A stretch of DNA of 64,000 nucleotides from Caprimulgus europaeus (taxonomy: Eukaryota; Chordata; Aves; Caprimulgiformes; Caprimulgidae). The position numbers and the translations under genes were made by a program. Within the stretch, counting starts at the first letter, position 1. Every line of letters starts with the position of its first letter. The stretch lies in the NCBI GenBank assembly GCA_907165065.1, contig OU015523.1, positions 122,927,023 to 122,991,022 of the forward strand. The letters are read 5' to 3'. Below, in pieces: positions 33,414 through 45,362 of the stretch. The notes beneath the pieces were generated by a model that was not told the origin of the DNA, did no database searches, and saw only the letters and a program-made list of their open reading frames with translations.

Positions 33414-36076
33414 ATGTGCACTTTCTTAATTTTGCTCTGAGAACCATCTCCAACTACTCCTGTACAGCTGTCCCTAAATGACCTCCTCCTGTCTCACAGC
33501 TTCACTTCTCCACTCTTCTCTTATAATTGCTGCTCCACACCTTGGGCCCAGCTTTGTGTGGACTTCTTCACCATCATTGTGTCCAAGGCAACTCCCATTG
33601 TCCTCTCTGTCTCTGAGACTTGTTGGCCTGAAGCCCTGGAAGAGTAATTTCCCACTACATCTTCTGCTGTTCACGCAATGATCTCCCCCTCCTCCTCATG
33701 TTCCTGGTCCTCCCACCTAATTCAACTCCCTTCTGCACATTAAGCTTCCTCCAGAAGACTCAACAGTACTAACCCCTCATCAGTTAAATGCCCTCTTTGT
33801 CCTAGCAACACGTAAGTGTGGAAGGATAGATTAAAATCATGCTAAATTGATACCTGATGTGGGCTTCCCAGAGTGCTTCTTCTTGTAAAACCAGAAAACT
33901 TGGCTGCTGAACTCTTTGGGGCAGGATCTGTCTTATATTTATATCCTGTAAATTTTCAAATCCATTGCTGGTGCTAACAAATAAATAGTAATGATTAATC
34001 GCCGGTCATTTTGGTACCGATCCAGCTTTGATTACATCAGTGGGAACCTTTCCATTTACTGCGTGGGAGTTGGATCAGACTCACCATCCATCCTCTTCTT
34101 AGCTCAGCACAGTCCTCGAGTGGATTTTATCTTGTCTGGTTTAAGGTGTTTGCCTTTGGGCAGCTTTCCCCTGTTTTTGTCAAGCTAGTAGAAAAGTGAT
34201 ATGTCAAATCTGGAGATGTGCCTACCAGGGACCTCTAGAAAACAGTGTCTGGGATCTGAGAGATCATCATATTTTGCACTTCCATCCACTCCATGAATTT
34301 TGGTAATGTGAGGCTGGTGAAATGCTGTAGCCTATGAAACAAAAACTCCCCATGACAAGGCTGGAAAACTCAAATAACCCAAAACCAGCCTGGGGGATGC
34401 TCTCTTGAGGTGACACTGCAGCTCAGAGAAGGTGACAGAAGGGAAGACACCAATGCATCTTGTCAGTGTGGCTTTTCTACCCTTAAATTATGTGAGGGTT
34501 GCCACTAAGGGAGCTGAGATAGGCAAGAAGGTGATTTGTTTTAAGTAGCATCAAAATTACAACCCTTATCCTTTTATATACAGCAGAAAACAAAGGAAAA
34601 CCACTCTCCAGGCACTAATGGCTTTCAGCTGATGCAGATCAAGCAATTAAAAAATTGGATAATAAATGATCAGGTGGCAGGGTTTATATTGATGACCCTT
34701 GAGCACATCAGGCCTTCTGCCATTTGGTTCAAGGAGACCATCCTTGAATCTTAAAAGGAAAATACAATAATGAATCCAGCAGGCAACTGAAAATTAAATC
34801 ATGGCTTTATGTGCATGGAGGAGATCCAGAACATCATCCAAGCCTCTGAGGCACCTCTGTCCCTCTGGTAACACAGCAAAGGGTTCCCTCTGTAACAAGA
34901 TACACTCTCCATCACCACCTCAGCAATGAAGCAACATCTCACGTTCTGCCAGACACCTGGTCAACTCCTTCCACCTCCGACCTCTTGATGAACACCCCTA
35001 TCTTCAGCAAGAAATACTTTCTGAGATTTTCACATGGGGCAGTGTTATTCCTCGTTGAGTATTAATCCTGCTGCTGCAGGAAATGCCTGTAAATTATATT
35101 CTTTTCTAAAATGGATCAACTGCCTGGGAAAGTGCAGGCGCAGCTCATGAGCTCACCTCAAATGTTTATAAGTTAAGAGATAGTAGGTGAAATATTTACT
35201 ATCTTCACCAACTGTTAGGAAGGATCCATCTAGCTGAATAAGTTCATATGCCTTATGTTGGCATCTAAACACTCCTTCAGCATTAAAGGTCTCAGTGGAT
35301 CACTCATGTGAAGTAAGATGTGAGGTATTAATTATCATCATTATGTGGAGAAGGAGCTGATGAATGCAGAGATTATGCTGTCAAAAATATCTCTACTTGC
35401 CCAGTTTACAGGTTCATACATGACCAGAGATGCTGGCCCTTCCACCAGTGTAGATGTCCTGGGAGTAGCAGGCAATACTGTTATTAAACCACCTTTGACA
35501 TGGGCTACCTTCATCTCTGCACCATGCAAACCTGATGCAGAGCAGTGATGGTGCCAGTCTCCAAATTTGGAAACATTTTTTTGTTGGTACCTAAGCCTGG
35601 AGTGATGGAGGTACTCCCACCTTGGAGCACAAGGTCCAGCATGCAAATCTGTAGTGCTTCAGGAACAGACATTCCTATTTGCCACAACTTCTGGACCATG
35701 CCAAAGAGTCTTCCCAAAATAGATTTTGTTTCTCTTAAGAACCCCTCAAAGAATTTGTCAGTTCCTGCTTACAGAAATCACGTAAACAGCGAGGCTTAAC
35801 CACAGAAACAAACAGAAAGATTTATTTTAATTTATTTTTTTTATTAGTAATCCTCTTAAGTGGCAGTACAGTAAACTTGCAACTTGAATTCCAGGGAGCC
35901 AGAAACCGGGAAAGCAGAGATGGCTCCCCAAGACGACTGGGAGCAGTGCCCAGTCAGACCTCTTGACTGCAGAAATGTGTCTGCCCTCCGTATTGTTTCA
36001 GTGCCAGCAGTCTGCAGACAGCACTGGGAAATGCTGTGCTGCTTTACCTCCCAGTTTTAGCTTCATCTTTCTGCAA
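33414..36076. other. Unique sequence with no recognisable gene
   Basis: 33420-33830 is pyrimidine-rich on the + strand. Open frames on both strands at 35341-35799 (84 and 101 codons) are not recognised. No transposon found. Confidence 0.55.
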
Positions 36077-36276
36077 AATCATAGAATCAGAGAATAGTTT
36101 GTGTTGGAAGAGACCTCTGGAGGTCATCCAGTCCAACCTCCTCCTCATAGACGCTGTACTGGAGGTTATCCAGTAAAGCCCCCTCTAATTAGACCTGATT
36201 TCTCAGGGACTTGAGCAGAGAAATCTTGAGGACTTCCAAGGATGGAGATTCAACCCCGAGCAACCTGTCTGCTAGA
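36077..36276 (-). mobile_element. CR1 LINE, antisense 3' end
   Basis: AATCATAGAATCAGAGAATAG tail in antisense, 'gttggaagagacctctggag gtcatccagtccaacctcc', then decaying sequence to 'tctcagggacttgagcag' and 'gaggacttccaaggatggag'. Confidence 0.85.
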
Positions 36277-37056
36277 TGGGTCCACTCATGGGGATAATTT
36301 TTGGAGTCATTCAGGCGGTTCAAGGGAAAAAAAAACCCCAACAATTTTGTAGGCAGATGTTGTGTTATCTGGATCTGAAACTTCTAAGGTCGTGTGTAAC
36401 TGAGGTCAGGTCTAGTTCCACCAGTGTCTAACACTGGTTCTCATAAAGACAAAAACATGTTCCTCTTCCCCAGGTTTGTCAGCACATGCAACAGTAGCAG
36501 GAGGCTTTTAATGGTCTGATACCCATTTTTTTGGACAATAAATTAATGCAGATATCAGGCAAGATATTTCCTCCTCCCAGATTTGTATTACTTCTTCAGG
36601 AGTCCCAGACATATTGGGACATGTTGGTTGGCAAGTTAGGTGAGGGAAAAGCTGTTTGTAGGATGCTTTTTTTCCTCTGGTTCTTCTGAAACCTCTGGTG
36701 CTTGCAGAATGAATGAAGCAGCCAAAAACCTGAAGGGTATTAATCAAATCCCTTCACTCAGCCTCAAGCTGAATTTTCACTGAGAAAGAAGCAGCAGAAT
36801 TTATTAGGAGGTTTCTTTTGCAAACGTTCACAATCGTAGGCACTGAACAACCCTTTGCTGTTGCACATCACCCTGAGTGATAAAGGGTACCACCATATGG
36901 ATTTTCTCACCTTTTGTCATCTCTCCTCTCCTCTGAAGACAAGAGGAATCTATCTCAGCACTTTTTCTTGTCTTTGGAGCAACTGAAGAGCAATTCTGCA
37001 ACACAGTGCATCTTAAAGAGGACATCTCTTCATATCACCCTCTTCCTCAGGAGAAA
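36277..37056. other. Unique sequence, nothing recognised
   Basis: No gene or transposon recognised. Confidence 0.6.
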
Positions 37057-37840
37057 TTAGAGAGGTGGGCCTGTGCAAGGCCTAGTGTAAGGTCCTGCAC
37101 CTGGGTTGGGACAACCCCAAGCACAAATGCAGGCTGGGTGGAGAATGGCTGGAGAGCAGCCCTGAGGAGAAGGACTTGGGGTGCTGGGGGACCAGAAGCT
37201 CCACATGAGGCGGCACCGTGCGCTGGCAGCACAGAGCCAATAACCGTGTCCTGGGCTGCACCCAGAGCAGCGTGGGCAGCAGGGCCAGGGAGGGGATTCT
37301 GCCCCTCTGCTCCGCTCTCCTGAGACCCCCCCTGCAGTGCTGCCTCCAGTGCTGGGGCCACCAACAGCACAAGGACATGGAGCTACTGGAGCCAATGCAG
37401 AGGAGGCCACGAGGATGATGCCAGGGCTGGAGCAGCTCTGCTGTGAGGACAGGCTGAGAGAGTTGGGGCTGTTGAGCCTGGAGAAGAGAAGGCTCCAGGG
37501 AGACCTTCTAGCGGCCTTGCAGTACCTGAAGGGGCTCCAGGAAGGCTGGGGAGGGACTTCGGCAAAGGGCAGGGAGTGACGGAACAAGGGGTGATGGCTT
37601 GAAAGTGTCAGAGGGGAGATGGAGATGAGATGTGAGGAAGAAATTGTTTGGTGTGAGGGTGGTGAGACAGTGTCCCAGGTTGGCCAGAGAAGCTGTGGCT
37701 GCTCCTCCCTGGAAGTGTTCAAGGCCAGGTTGGCTGAGGCTTTGAGCAACCTGGTCTAGTGGAAGGTGTCCCTGCTGCTGGCAGGGGGGTTGGAACTGGA
37801 TGAGCTTTAAGGTCCTTCTCAACCCAGACCATTCTATTAA
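37057..37840 (+). mobile_element. CR1 LINE, 5'-truncated 3' end (copy B)
   Basis: Near-identical to copy A at a constant offset of 30161 bp with no gaps. It extends about 75 bp further 5' ('gagaggtgggcctgtgcaag', 'aaggtcctgcacctgggttg'), which is typical CR1 ORF2. Frame 37218-37418 keeps the same C-terminal reverse-transcriptase segment as copy A (NRVLGC to QRRPRG) and the same frame break after it. Bases 37131-37394 are identical to 6970-7233 by eye. About 16 substitutions are scattered over the next ~430 bp. The terminal repeat is decayed (ATTCTATTAAATCAC). Confidence 0.94.
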
Positions 37841-39130
37841 ATCACTGTCATTAGGTCAGTAGTCGAGCTGGGTGTTCAGAAAGGAGATTGGATCTGCTCA
37901 GAATGCAGAATTATATTTCCCTCTGAAATAAATGAGTGCCAATGCATTTCCTTATTTATTTTCTTTTTGCTCTGAAACTGTGCAGTTGAGTCCATGGAAA
38001 ATATTTTCTCCTGCTTCTCACATTTGCCAGAGAGGCTGTTTGCATGGACTTTTTTATTGCTTTGTTTTAATTTCCCCTGCAGTGATACATTCTAAAGCTT
38101 TGGGATCAACCATGTGTTTTGCTTGAGACTCAACATGCTCATTAACTAATTGTGCTGGCATGGAGAAGCATGAAGATAACAAAAGGCAGCCTGGATCCTG
38201 TTCGGATGGAAACAGGAAATATTATCATACAGAGAGGAATTTTCAGGACAACCTCTCTCCTCTCCCCTCTCATGACTTGATGTTGGAGCAGGCACTCTGA
38301 AATGGGTGTTGTGTTCTTTTCAGGCTGTGATACATCTTCAGATCAGGCTGAAATGCAACATTTAGACAGCCTGCAATAGACACTGGGGTTTGAACGCTGG
38401 CAATCGCTGTGAAGAGAAGGAAGGGAGTCTGCAAACAAAGTCCCATGATGAAAAAAAGAGGAGGACAGGTGTGATTCAGAGGAAAAAGGCTTTGCAAAGT
38501 CAGAATGAGTTTATATCTCACTGCTTGTTTTCAACACAGCTGGTGCCTGCAGTGGGAATGCAATTTTAAGAGTAGGGCAACATGAGGCTCTTCAGGGAAG
38601 CCTGAAGTCACTTGGCTTCTCACCATGTTTGGTAAAAGACAGCAGCATCTGCTCCTTGTCAAACCGGGTCCTGCATCATGCTGTTGGTCTAGTTGAATGA
38701 TCAGAACCTGGCCAAAATCTCTAAGGAAATGCATTGGTGGAAAACAGTTCAGACTGGAGAAAATCGAGTTAGTTTGGCTTGCTTGCTTCCTTTCTCCATC
38801 AGATGCTCTCATCCCTCTTTCTCCATGGGATTGCTTGAGCTGTGCATAGCCTGCAGGTCATGAGAGCTGGGAAGGGAATGATTACTTCACTGTTGGGGAA
38901 GATTTTTTTTATTCCAGAATTTGGTGTTACTCCTAATTTTGAATGGAGACCAAAGTTTTAGGACTTGGCTCCAAAAAACCAAGTTGGCAACTTCACGGTG
39001 CCCTGCCCAGCTGTGCCCTGGGGCCAGCAGCTTTGTTCTAGCCCATCTTCAAGACCTCGCCAGAGCTGGCAGCTTGGGATGTTGAGGGCAAGCCTCAAAG
39101 CCAGAGGGTCTGGAGAACAGATCCAAAGCC
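37841..39130. other. Unique sequence, nothing recognised
   Basis: No gene or transposon recognised. Longest open frame 93 codons (38531-38812, -). Confidence 0.6.
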
Positions 39131-39276
39131 TTTCCTGGAGATATTTTAAAGACATGTAGACGTGTTTGTTAGGGACATGGTTTAGTGGTGGAATTGGCAG
39201 TGTTAGGTTTATGGTTCAACTTGATCTTAAAGGTCTTTTCTAACCTAAATGACTATGATTCTATGATTCTATGATG
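39131..39276 (+). mobile_element. CR1 LINE, 3' end
   Basis: Sense CR1: 'cctggagatattttaaagac', 'agggacatggtttagtggtgg', 'gatcttaaaggtcttttctaacc' and terminal ATGACTATGATTCTATGATTCTATGAT. Three good octamer repeats, so the end is intact. Confidence 0.92.
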
Positions 39277-40410
39277 TGTGCACTCCCCAGAAGCCCACCT
39301 GGCCCACAAGGTAGGAAAGTTAGCAGGAAACCCATCTCAGACCTTGTTTTCAGGAGAATTCCAGCCAAGCTGAAGGTCCATTCATAAAATACTTTGATTT
39401 CAGTGATTTCTAACCCAATCAGGGTCTTTTGATGTGTTCCAGCTGTCTTCATGCTCTGTCAGAGTTTCCCCTGTCCATTGCGTGTACACACATACACACT
39501 CCTGGGATGTTGTAGACCCTTATGAAACTTTAGGGTTGGAAGGAATGAGAGAGAAGATGAGATGAACCTGGCTAAAGGCAGAACAGTGTATGCTGTATGT
39601 GATCTAGATATCATCTTGTACTTTCCTTGTTGGATACACATTCTCACTACTGAAAATACACAGGTTTCCCTTCCCCTAGTCAATGATCTAATCCAGAAGT
39701 TTCCTCTTCAGTATTTCCTTAAACACACCCTCTACCTATTGCCAGGCTGTGGCAGAAACCATCAGTTCACAAATAAACACATGTTGACATGGATCTGTCC
39801 CAGCAAATTCAGGGCCACTACATAAACCTTCATAAAAACTAAAAGTGCTGCAGGGGAAAAACCAATAATTTTAAAATTTAAGGTTTTCTCCCAATCTCTC
39901 TTCATCTCAAGCAATTTTCTTCACAATAGGACATTATATGGGGCTGTCTGCTTGAAGAAATAAATTAAGGAGCATTTTGAAGGATCTGGAACTCATTATC
40001 GAGGTGTAAGAAATTAACTTTGTGATCGGGGCAAAAATTCGAAGCAAACCCAGACATTACACAAGCCAAGCATTCAGATCATCCTCTGAGAGAAATGTGA
40101 GTCCTAAGAGGGGCAGAAGCATTTCAGGAAAGCTGAGGATTGGTTTTCAAATTATTCTGGAGAAATAACAGGGACAGGCAAGAATGAACCAAGCTTTGAG
40201 TTCAATTGAGTCTTTGCCGAAGATCTGCAAGAACTTAGGGCCAGATCTTAGGGAATCCAGGCTGATGAATGAGGTAGGAACCGTGCCAGACAATCAGTTT
40301 GATGTAGTTTGAGGTGCCAGACAATGAGTTTTGTGTGTCTTCAACATGCAATGAAGACAGTGGTCATTTGGATATTCCTCCCAGAAGCCAGGGCAGCTCC
40401 CTGCTGCTGG
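39277..40410. other. Unique sequence, nothing recognised
   Basis: No gene or transposon recognised. Confidence 0.6.
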
Positions 40411-40566
40411 GAGGTTGTAGAATCTCCATCTCTGGAGATGTTCAAAACCCACCTGGATGCTTTCCTGTGTAACCTGGTGTAGGGAACCTGCTTTGGCAGG
40501 GGGGTTGGACTGGATGATCTCCTGAGGTCCCTTCCAACCCCCACCATTCTGTGATTCTGTGATTTT
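40411..40566 (+). mobile_element. CR1 LINE, 3' end of another subfamily
   Basis: Sense CR1: 'ggttgtagaatctccatctctgg', 'atgttcaaaacccacctggatgc', 'tggatgatctcctgaggtcccttcc', then CATTCTGTGATTCTGTGATT. The 'acctggatgctttcctgtg' wording separates it from the copies above. Confidence 0.9.
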
Positions 40567-41319
40567 ACAGCTACATGGGTTCTGTTGCCAGTGGAACCCT
40601 TTCTGGAGCTGAATGGTGAAACAGAGCTAATGTAGGTTTAGCTGAGTGTTTACCTGGACTTGGACTTCTTTGGACTTGAAACAGTGGGTGCACAACTGCC
40701 CACGATGACAGTGGTGTCATCAGCTCTATCAGTGATGGTTCATTCAGTGTGTGGTTCATTGTAAGTATGCCTTGTTGAGCCAGGGATGTAAAATATCTCA
40801 TTACCAAATGAACAAGGAATGCACTGGGCAGATTCACAGTGTCTTTGGCTTGAACTGAACTCAAGGACCAGCCAAAATGCATAAATGTTTCTGGAGTAAA
40901 CGGATTTGTCTCTCAATTAGTCTCTCTCTTCAATCATTTTTAATCAAGGATGACTGAAAACAAAATCACAGACTCTGAAAGAACCCCTATGCTCCTGTTA
41001 CTACATCCCTAACACTGTTCTTGTGGACATCATCTTTACTTCCATAGCAACCACCTGCAATGGCACAGTGGATTCTGTCTTCAGGAGAATCAACAACAGC
41101 AGATGAAATTCCAAAGGAAACATTTGATTTTCTTGTTCCATAAAAGACTCAGTTTCAGGAGGAGTAAGAAGAAAGAGCAACAGAAAATATAGCACAATAT
41201 GCAGACTTTCTTTGAAAATAAATACCTTTTTTGTTCTGACAGGATATGAAATTCTTAATATCCTGCCCTGAAGTGTTTGTGGAATATTGGTGATCACAAA
41301 TTAATCACTGAGATCAGTC
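40567..41319. other. Unique sequence, nothing recognised
   Basis: No gene or transposon recognised. Confidence 0.55.
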
Positions 41320-41680
41320 CATGAGGCATAGGATGAGATGAGACCTCTTGGGTTAAAGAGTCCAGTTCCCTCCTAATCATACTTAATCATATTATTTAAA
41401 TCCATTCAGAAAATGATCAGCTCCATCTGAAAACATACTCATTTCTCACACAGCACTTATTTCTTTGGAAAGTTTTTTCTGGATCCTCCCACTTCTGAAC
41501 ATGAGAAATATTCTACTTTCTGATCTCACTTCATTTGTCAACAGGTTACGGCCATCTGTACTTGTACCAAGGTCTCTTCTAGCTCAAATAGTGCTTCTCG
41601 TTGTCTGCTGCTTACTCCACTGATGGTTTTTTTAAAAGACCTATGGAAGCCAAATTTCTCATACTCTTCTTCCACAAAGT
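41320..41680 (-). mobile_element. Ancient CR1/L3-type LINE 3' end
   Basis: The + strand reads like the antisense of an old sauropsid CR1 3' end: 'gatgagacctcttgggttaaagagtccagttccc', 'ctttggaaagttttttctgg', then 'caggttacggccatctgtacttgtacc' and 'agctcaaatagtgcttctc'. Several blocks match the family in order with gaps between. Decay is heavy and there is no open frame. From memory of the consensus, not aligned. Confidence 0.55.
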
Positions 41681-43367
41681 GCCTAAAAGAAAATCAGCAA
41701 AGCAAGAAGGTCAATGTAACACAAAATTGAATTAGATTAATGGTGTTCCATTGCTATTATTAAATGAATGTCTCACCAAAACCTCCACATCTGAACAGTC
41801 TTGAATTTTAAGACAAATTATATATACCTCTGAATTAATTGTCTGGCCTTTCCTGCCTAATAACCTCACATGTTGATGAAACCCCTGTGTGCCAAAACCC
41901 CAGAAACAACCAAAAGTGGGCTCCTGCAGGAAATGTGAAATGCAGTGGGATTTGCAGAAGAGATTAACACTACACTTCCACTAGCACTTTAAGCTGCCTG
42001 AAGCCAACACTACCATGAAAAATGTCTCTTTTCCAACCCTGGCTGTAAGTTCCCACCCTCCACTCTCTCCTTGGACCAGCATGGGCATTTTGTGCAGTGA
42101 ATCAGTGTTGGGGACTGATCCAGATTCAAACAAGCAACACTGGGGCGGATTAGATGAGGAGAGAAGTAGGAGATGATCTGATCTACCTTACCTGCTTCTG
42201 TTAGGATGGGATGAATCATATTTTTCTTATGTGTCTATTGTCATTGACTAGGGAGTAGCCCAATGATGATTAAAACATTCACCTTTTGGACTTCTTAGCT
42301 AGGAAGATGAACACTCTTCCACCTCTCTGGGGTCTTGTTGAGGTTTAGACAAAGGTGTTTTGTGGTTTGCCTCCCAGCTGAAATCACCTATTGAATGAGC
42401 CTTTAGCCATGCAGAAGTCTGCCACTAGTTTTAATGCTAAAAACCATGATCTAAACCACACAAAGAAAACAATGCCAAATATGTACTGAAATGAGCTATC
42501 ACAGAAGATTCATAATTTAGTAATGTGAAGCATAGGGACCTCCTGTCAACTGTCTCCAACACCTCAGAAAATCAGGCACCATATGCCCCAAAAGTGAGGC
42601 ACATCCACTCAGCTGTCATTTCTGAATGCACTGGCCTACAGCCCAACATCTACCCACTTTGGATTGACCAATCCAGCCAAAATCATGTAGCAAATCAGGG
42701 ATTGGCATCATAAACATATATCCATCGTATATTACAACAAGAGAGAGAACAGAGCAGATTAATAAGAAACAACAGAGCTTCACAAAGCAAGATAATCCAG
42801 CCAGGAGCTGTTTAACAAACAGAGAGTGACATGTAGTTATTATAGTTGGAGCTCTTCCTTGGGCTAGTGAGATTTCTTACCATCTGGGAGAGCTTTGAAA
42901 GAAAGCAGGAAGAAGGTTGATGAATGTTGCGTGGGGGGGTGTTGCATGAAAGAGCGTTCAACATTGTAAGCAAGCCAAGCAAACAAAGAGCGCAGTCAAA
43001 AATGAGACAGAAGGGAGCAAAAGGGAAGAAAGGTTGTGTGGGAAGGGAGAGGTCCAACTTCAGCATGAAAGAGGTCTCTAAACTCATGGTAGTCCACATG
43101 TCCCTGTGTGTGGGAAGCAAAGAGACCCTTCACACCTCCTTGCACTTCCATGAAGAACAGAGTGTTGCAAAGATTTGAGCTGCCACAGTAAAATATTCAT
43201 CTGCTTCTCACCAGTCATTGTTGTGTCCCCACTGGTTTTCACACGGAGGTGTGTCCATGGGGAGGGTGCACCAGACCTACTCTGCTAGAATGAGAGCTGC
43301 TGAGGTGGCTCTAACAGTGGTTGTGACTGTCATTTCAAGGAAAATCTATACCTGATCTTTATCCAGC
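41681..43367. other. Unique sequence, nothing recognised
   Basis: No gene or transposon recognised. Longest open frame 102 codons (42812-43120, -), not recognised. Confidence 0.55.
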
Positions 43368-43537
43368 GGTGAGTCACTGGCCCAGGTTGTCCAGAGAAGC
43401 TGTGGCTGCTCCTCCCTGGAAGTGTTCTCGGCCAGGTTGGATGAGGCTTTGAGCAACCTGGTCTAGTGGAAGGTGTCCCTGATGATGGCAAGGGGGTTGG
43501 AACTAGATCCAACCCAAACCATTCTGTGATTCTATGA
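43368..43537 (+). mobile_element. CR1 LINE, short 3' end with a deletion
   Basis: Same subfamily as copies A and B: 'ggttgtccagagaagctgtgg', 'ctggaagtgttctcggccagg', 'ctggtctagtggaaggtgtccctg'. The usual 'gagctttaaggtccctt' is missing between 'ggaactagat' and 'ccaaccc'. Terminal ATTCTGTGATTCTATGA is present. Confidence 0.92.
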
Positions 43538-44987
43538 AATAAGTATTTTGCATATTAGACTCTGACTATAATAGAGTTTCCTAGAGGTGCTGCAAATTAC
43601 TCTGATATAAGCAGGGATTGGTAGAAAATTGAAATGTCCAACTTAAGGCCTTTAAGGTTGTGATGTTTGTTCCAACATTCTCACAGCTGCAGAGCAACAA
43701 CTCAGGTTTTATTTTGCCCTCTTGTTGTCCTGTATTTGTAGAAATGCAGCTAAGAAGAGTGATGGGGAAACTGCAGCAATAGTTCCTGGGAGATGATGGG
43801 AGCTGGGCTGATTAATCCAGTTCCTGACGAGTCAGTGCAATGGTGGATGTTCAAGACAACAGACTGCCAAACCATGCAACTGCTGCAAGACTAGAGTGGG
43901 GTAAAAATGTCAGTATTTCCTTGTTTGTAATTGCTGCTCTAGGTGTTCTCTATTGACCATTTGCAGAAAGAGGCTTGTAGGCAACAGTGAGTGTGGCCTG
44001 ATCCAGTGTTGCAGATCTGAATCTCTTAGCTGGTCTTCTTAAACAGCTCCTTGCTCCCAGGCATGCATGATGGGCTGTTTATTTTGTTAGCCCTGTGTGC
44101 ATGCATGTGCAAATATAAAAGACTCACAACTCAGATCTCAGCATCCAACTAGAATAACTCCTGTAGCTGTTGATGTAGTCCTTTCCATCACAGACTGTCA
44201 AAGATTTTGAAGATCATCATTAATATCTTCAATCCCTTTTATAGCTTCAAAAGAGTTGCACTGAGTCCAGCCTACCCCTGCTGAGACTTTATTAGAAAAT
44301 TCACATTTTATTTCTTGTGCCAGATGCTTTCAAACTCTGGACTTGTATATTTCTTTATTTTATCTATCTGTTGGCCAGTCATAGGTAGGAAAATTTCACT
44401 CCAGTTTTGCACTGTTCAGTCCCAGATCTAATCCCCATGCCCTTCCTTCTGTGATTTATGGGAACAGACCAGCCCTGCAACCTTCTCCTTTTAATGTTGC
44501 ACCTGCACATCATAGTTAACAGCTTTAGGTGCTTTTCCTGCAATAACTCATAAGATCTCTTTCCCAGGCAGCCACACCTTTCTGTTAGCAGATATTTCCC
44601 TTTCTGGTCCTTCACTCTTCAGCTCATTTTTTGACTGTCCTCAGCCCTTTCCTAGATGCTGAAATGATCTAAGTCCCGTGGCAACAGGGCGCACTGTGTC
44701 TGTGGTGTGCTCAGCTGCCTCATGCAGCATCACATTTGGCTCCACTGCTCTCCTTACCATTAGCTGAACCATTGCTGTTAAAAAAAATAAACCCACAGCT
44801 GATTTGCAAAGTACATACCCAGGGAAACTCCACCAACAGCTTCTTTCCATCAGCAGGTTTTTTGTGTCTTTAGCTTCTGGCCTGCTTTTGCCCAGAATTC
44901 TTTATGTTGGGGTATTTTTTGTGGCCCTGGTCTGTGCTCAAGCCCCTGACTATGTGTCCTTTAAATGACCTCAGAGAAGAAAGAAAA
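43538..44987. other. Unique sequence, nothing recognised
   Basis: No gene or transposon recognised. Confidence 0.55.
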
Positions 44988-45022
44988 CATACATATAAAC
45001 ACACACACACATATATATATAA
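44988..45022. repeat. (AC)n(AT)n microsatellite abutting a CR1
   Basis: ACACAC then ATATAT, ending directly at the 3' tail of the antisense CR1. Confidence 0.92.
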
Positions 45023-45350
45023 TTACAGAATAATTAAGGTTAGAAAAGACCTCTAAGATCATCCAGTCCTACTGTCCACTCATCACCACCATGCCCACTA
45101 AACCATATCTCTGAGTGCTACATCTACAGGTTTCTTGAACAACTCCAGGGATGGTGACTCTACCACTTCCCAGGGCAGCCTGTTCCAACATCTGACCACT
45201 CTTTTGGTGAAGAAATTTTTCCTAATATCCAACCTGTACCTCTCCTGGCATAACTTGAGGCCATTACCTCTCATCCTATCACTGGTTGCCTGGGAAAAGA
45301 GACCAACCCTCACCTCTCTACTCTCTTTTCAGGTAGTTGTAAAGGTTTCC
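45023..45350 (-). mobile_element. CR1 LINE, antisense 3' end with open ORF2 remnant
   Basis: Antisense CR1: tail (TTACAGAATAATTAAGG), 'agaaaagacctctaagatcatcc', 'aactccagggatggtgactct'. The minus-strand frame 45313-45098 is open for 71 codons to the normal ORF2 stop: [31 protein letters not shown], ending ALRDMV. It is truncated at about 45350, so it cannot encode a working enzyme. Confidence 0.93.
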
Positions 45351-45362
45351 AATATATATATC
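45351..45362. repeat. Short (AT)n tract beyond the CR1 5' end
   Basis: AATATATATAT directly after the truncated 5' end of the CR1. Confidence 0.7.

Noticed and set aside
33420..33830. Pyrimidine-rich stretch as part of an intron or retroelement
   Set aside because: No repeat register and no family match. Composition alone is not evidence.
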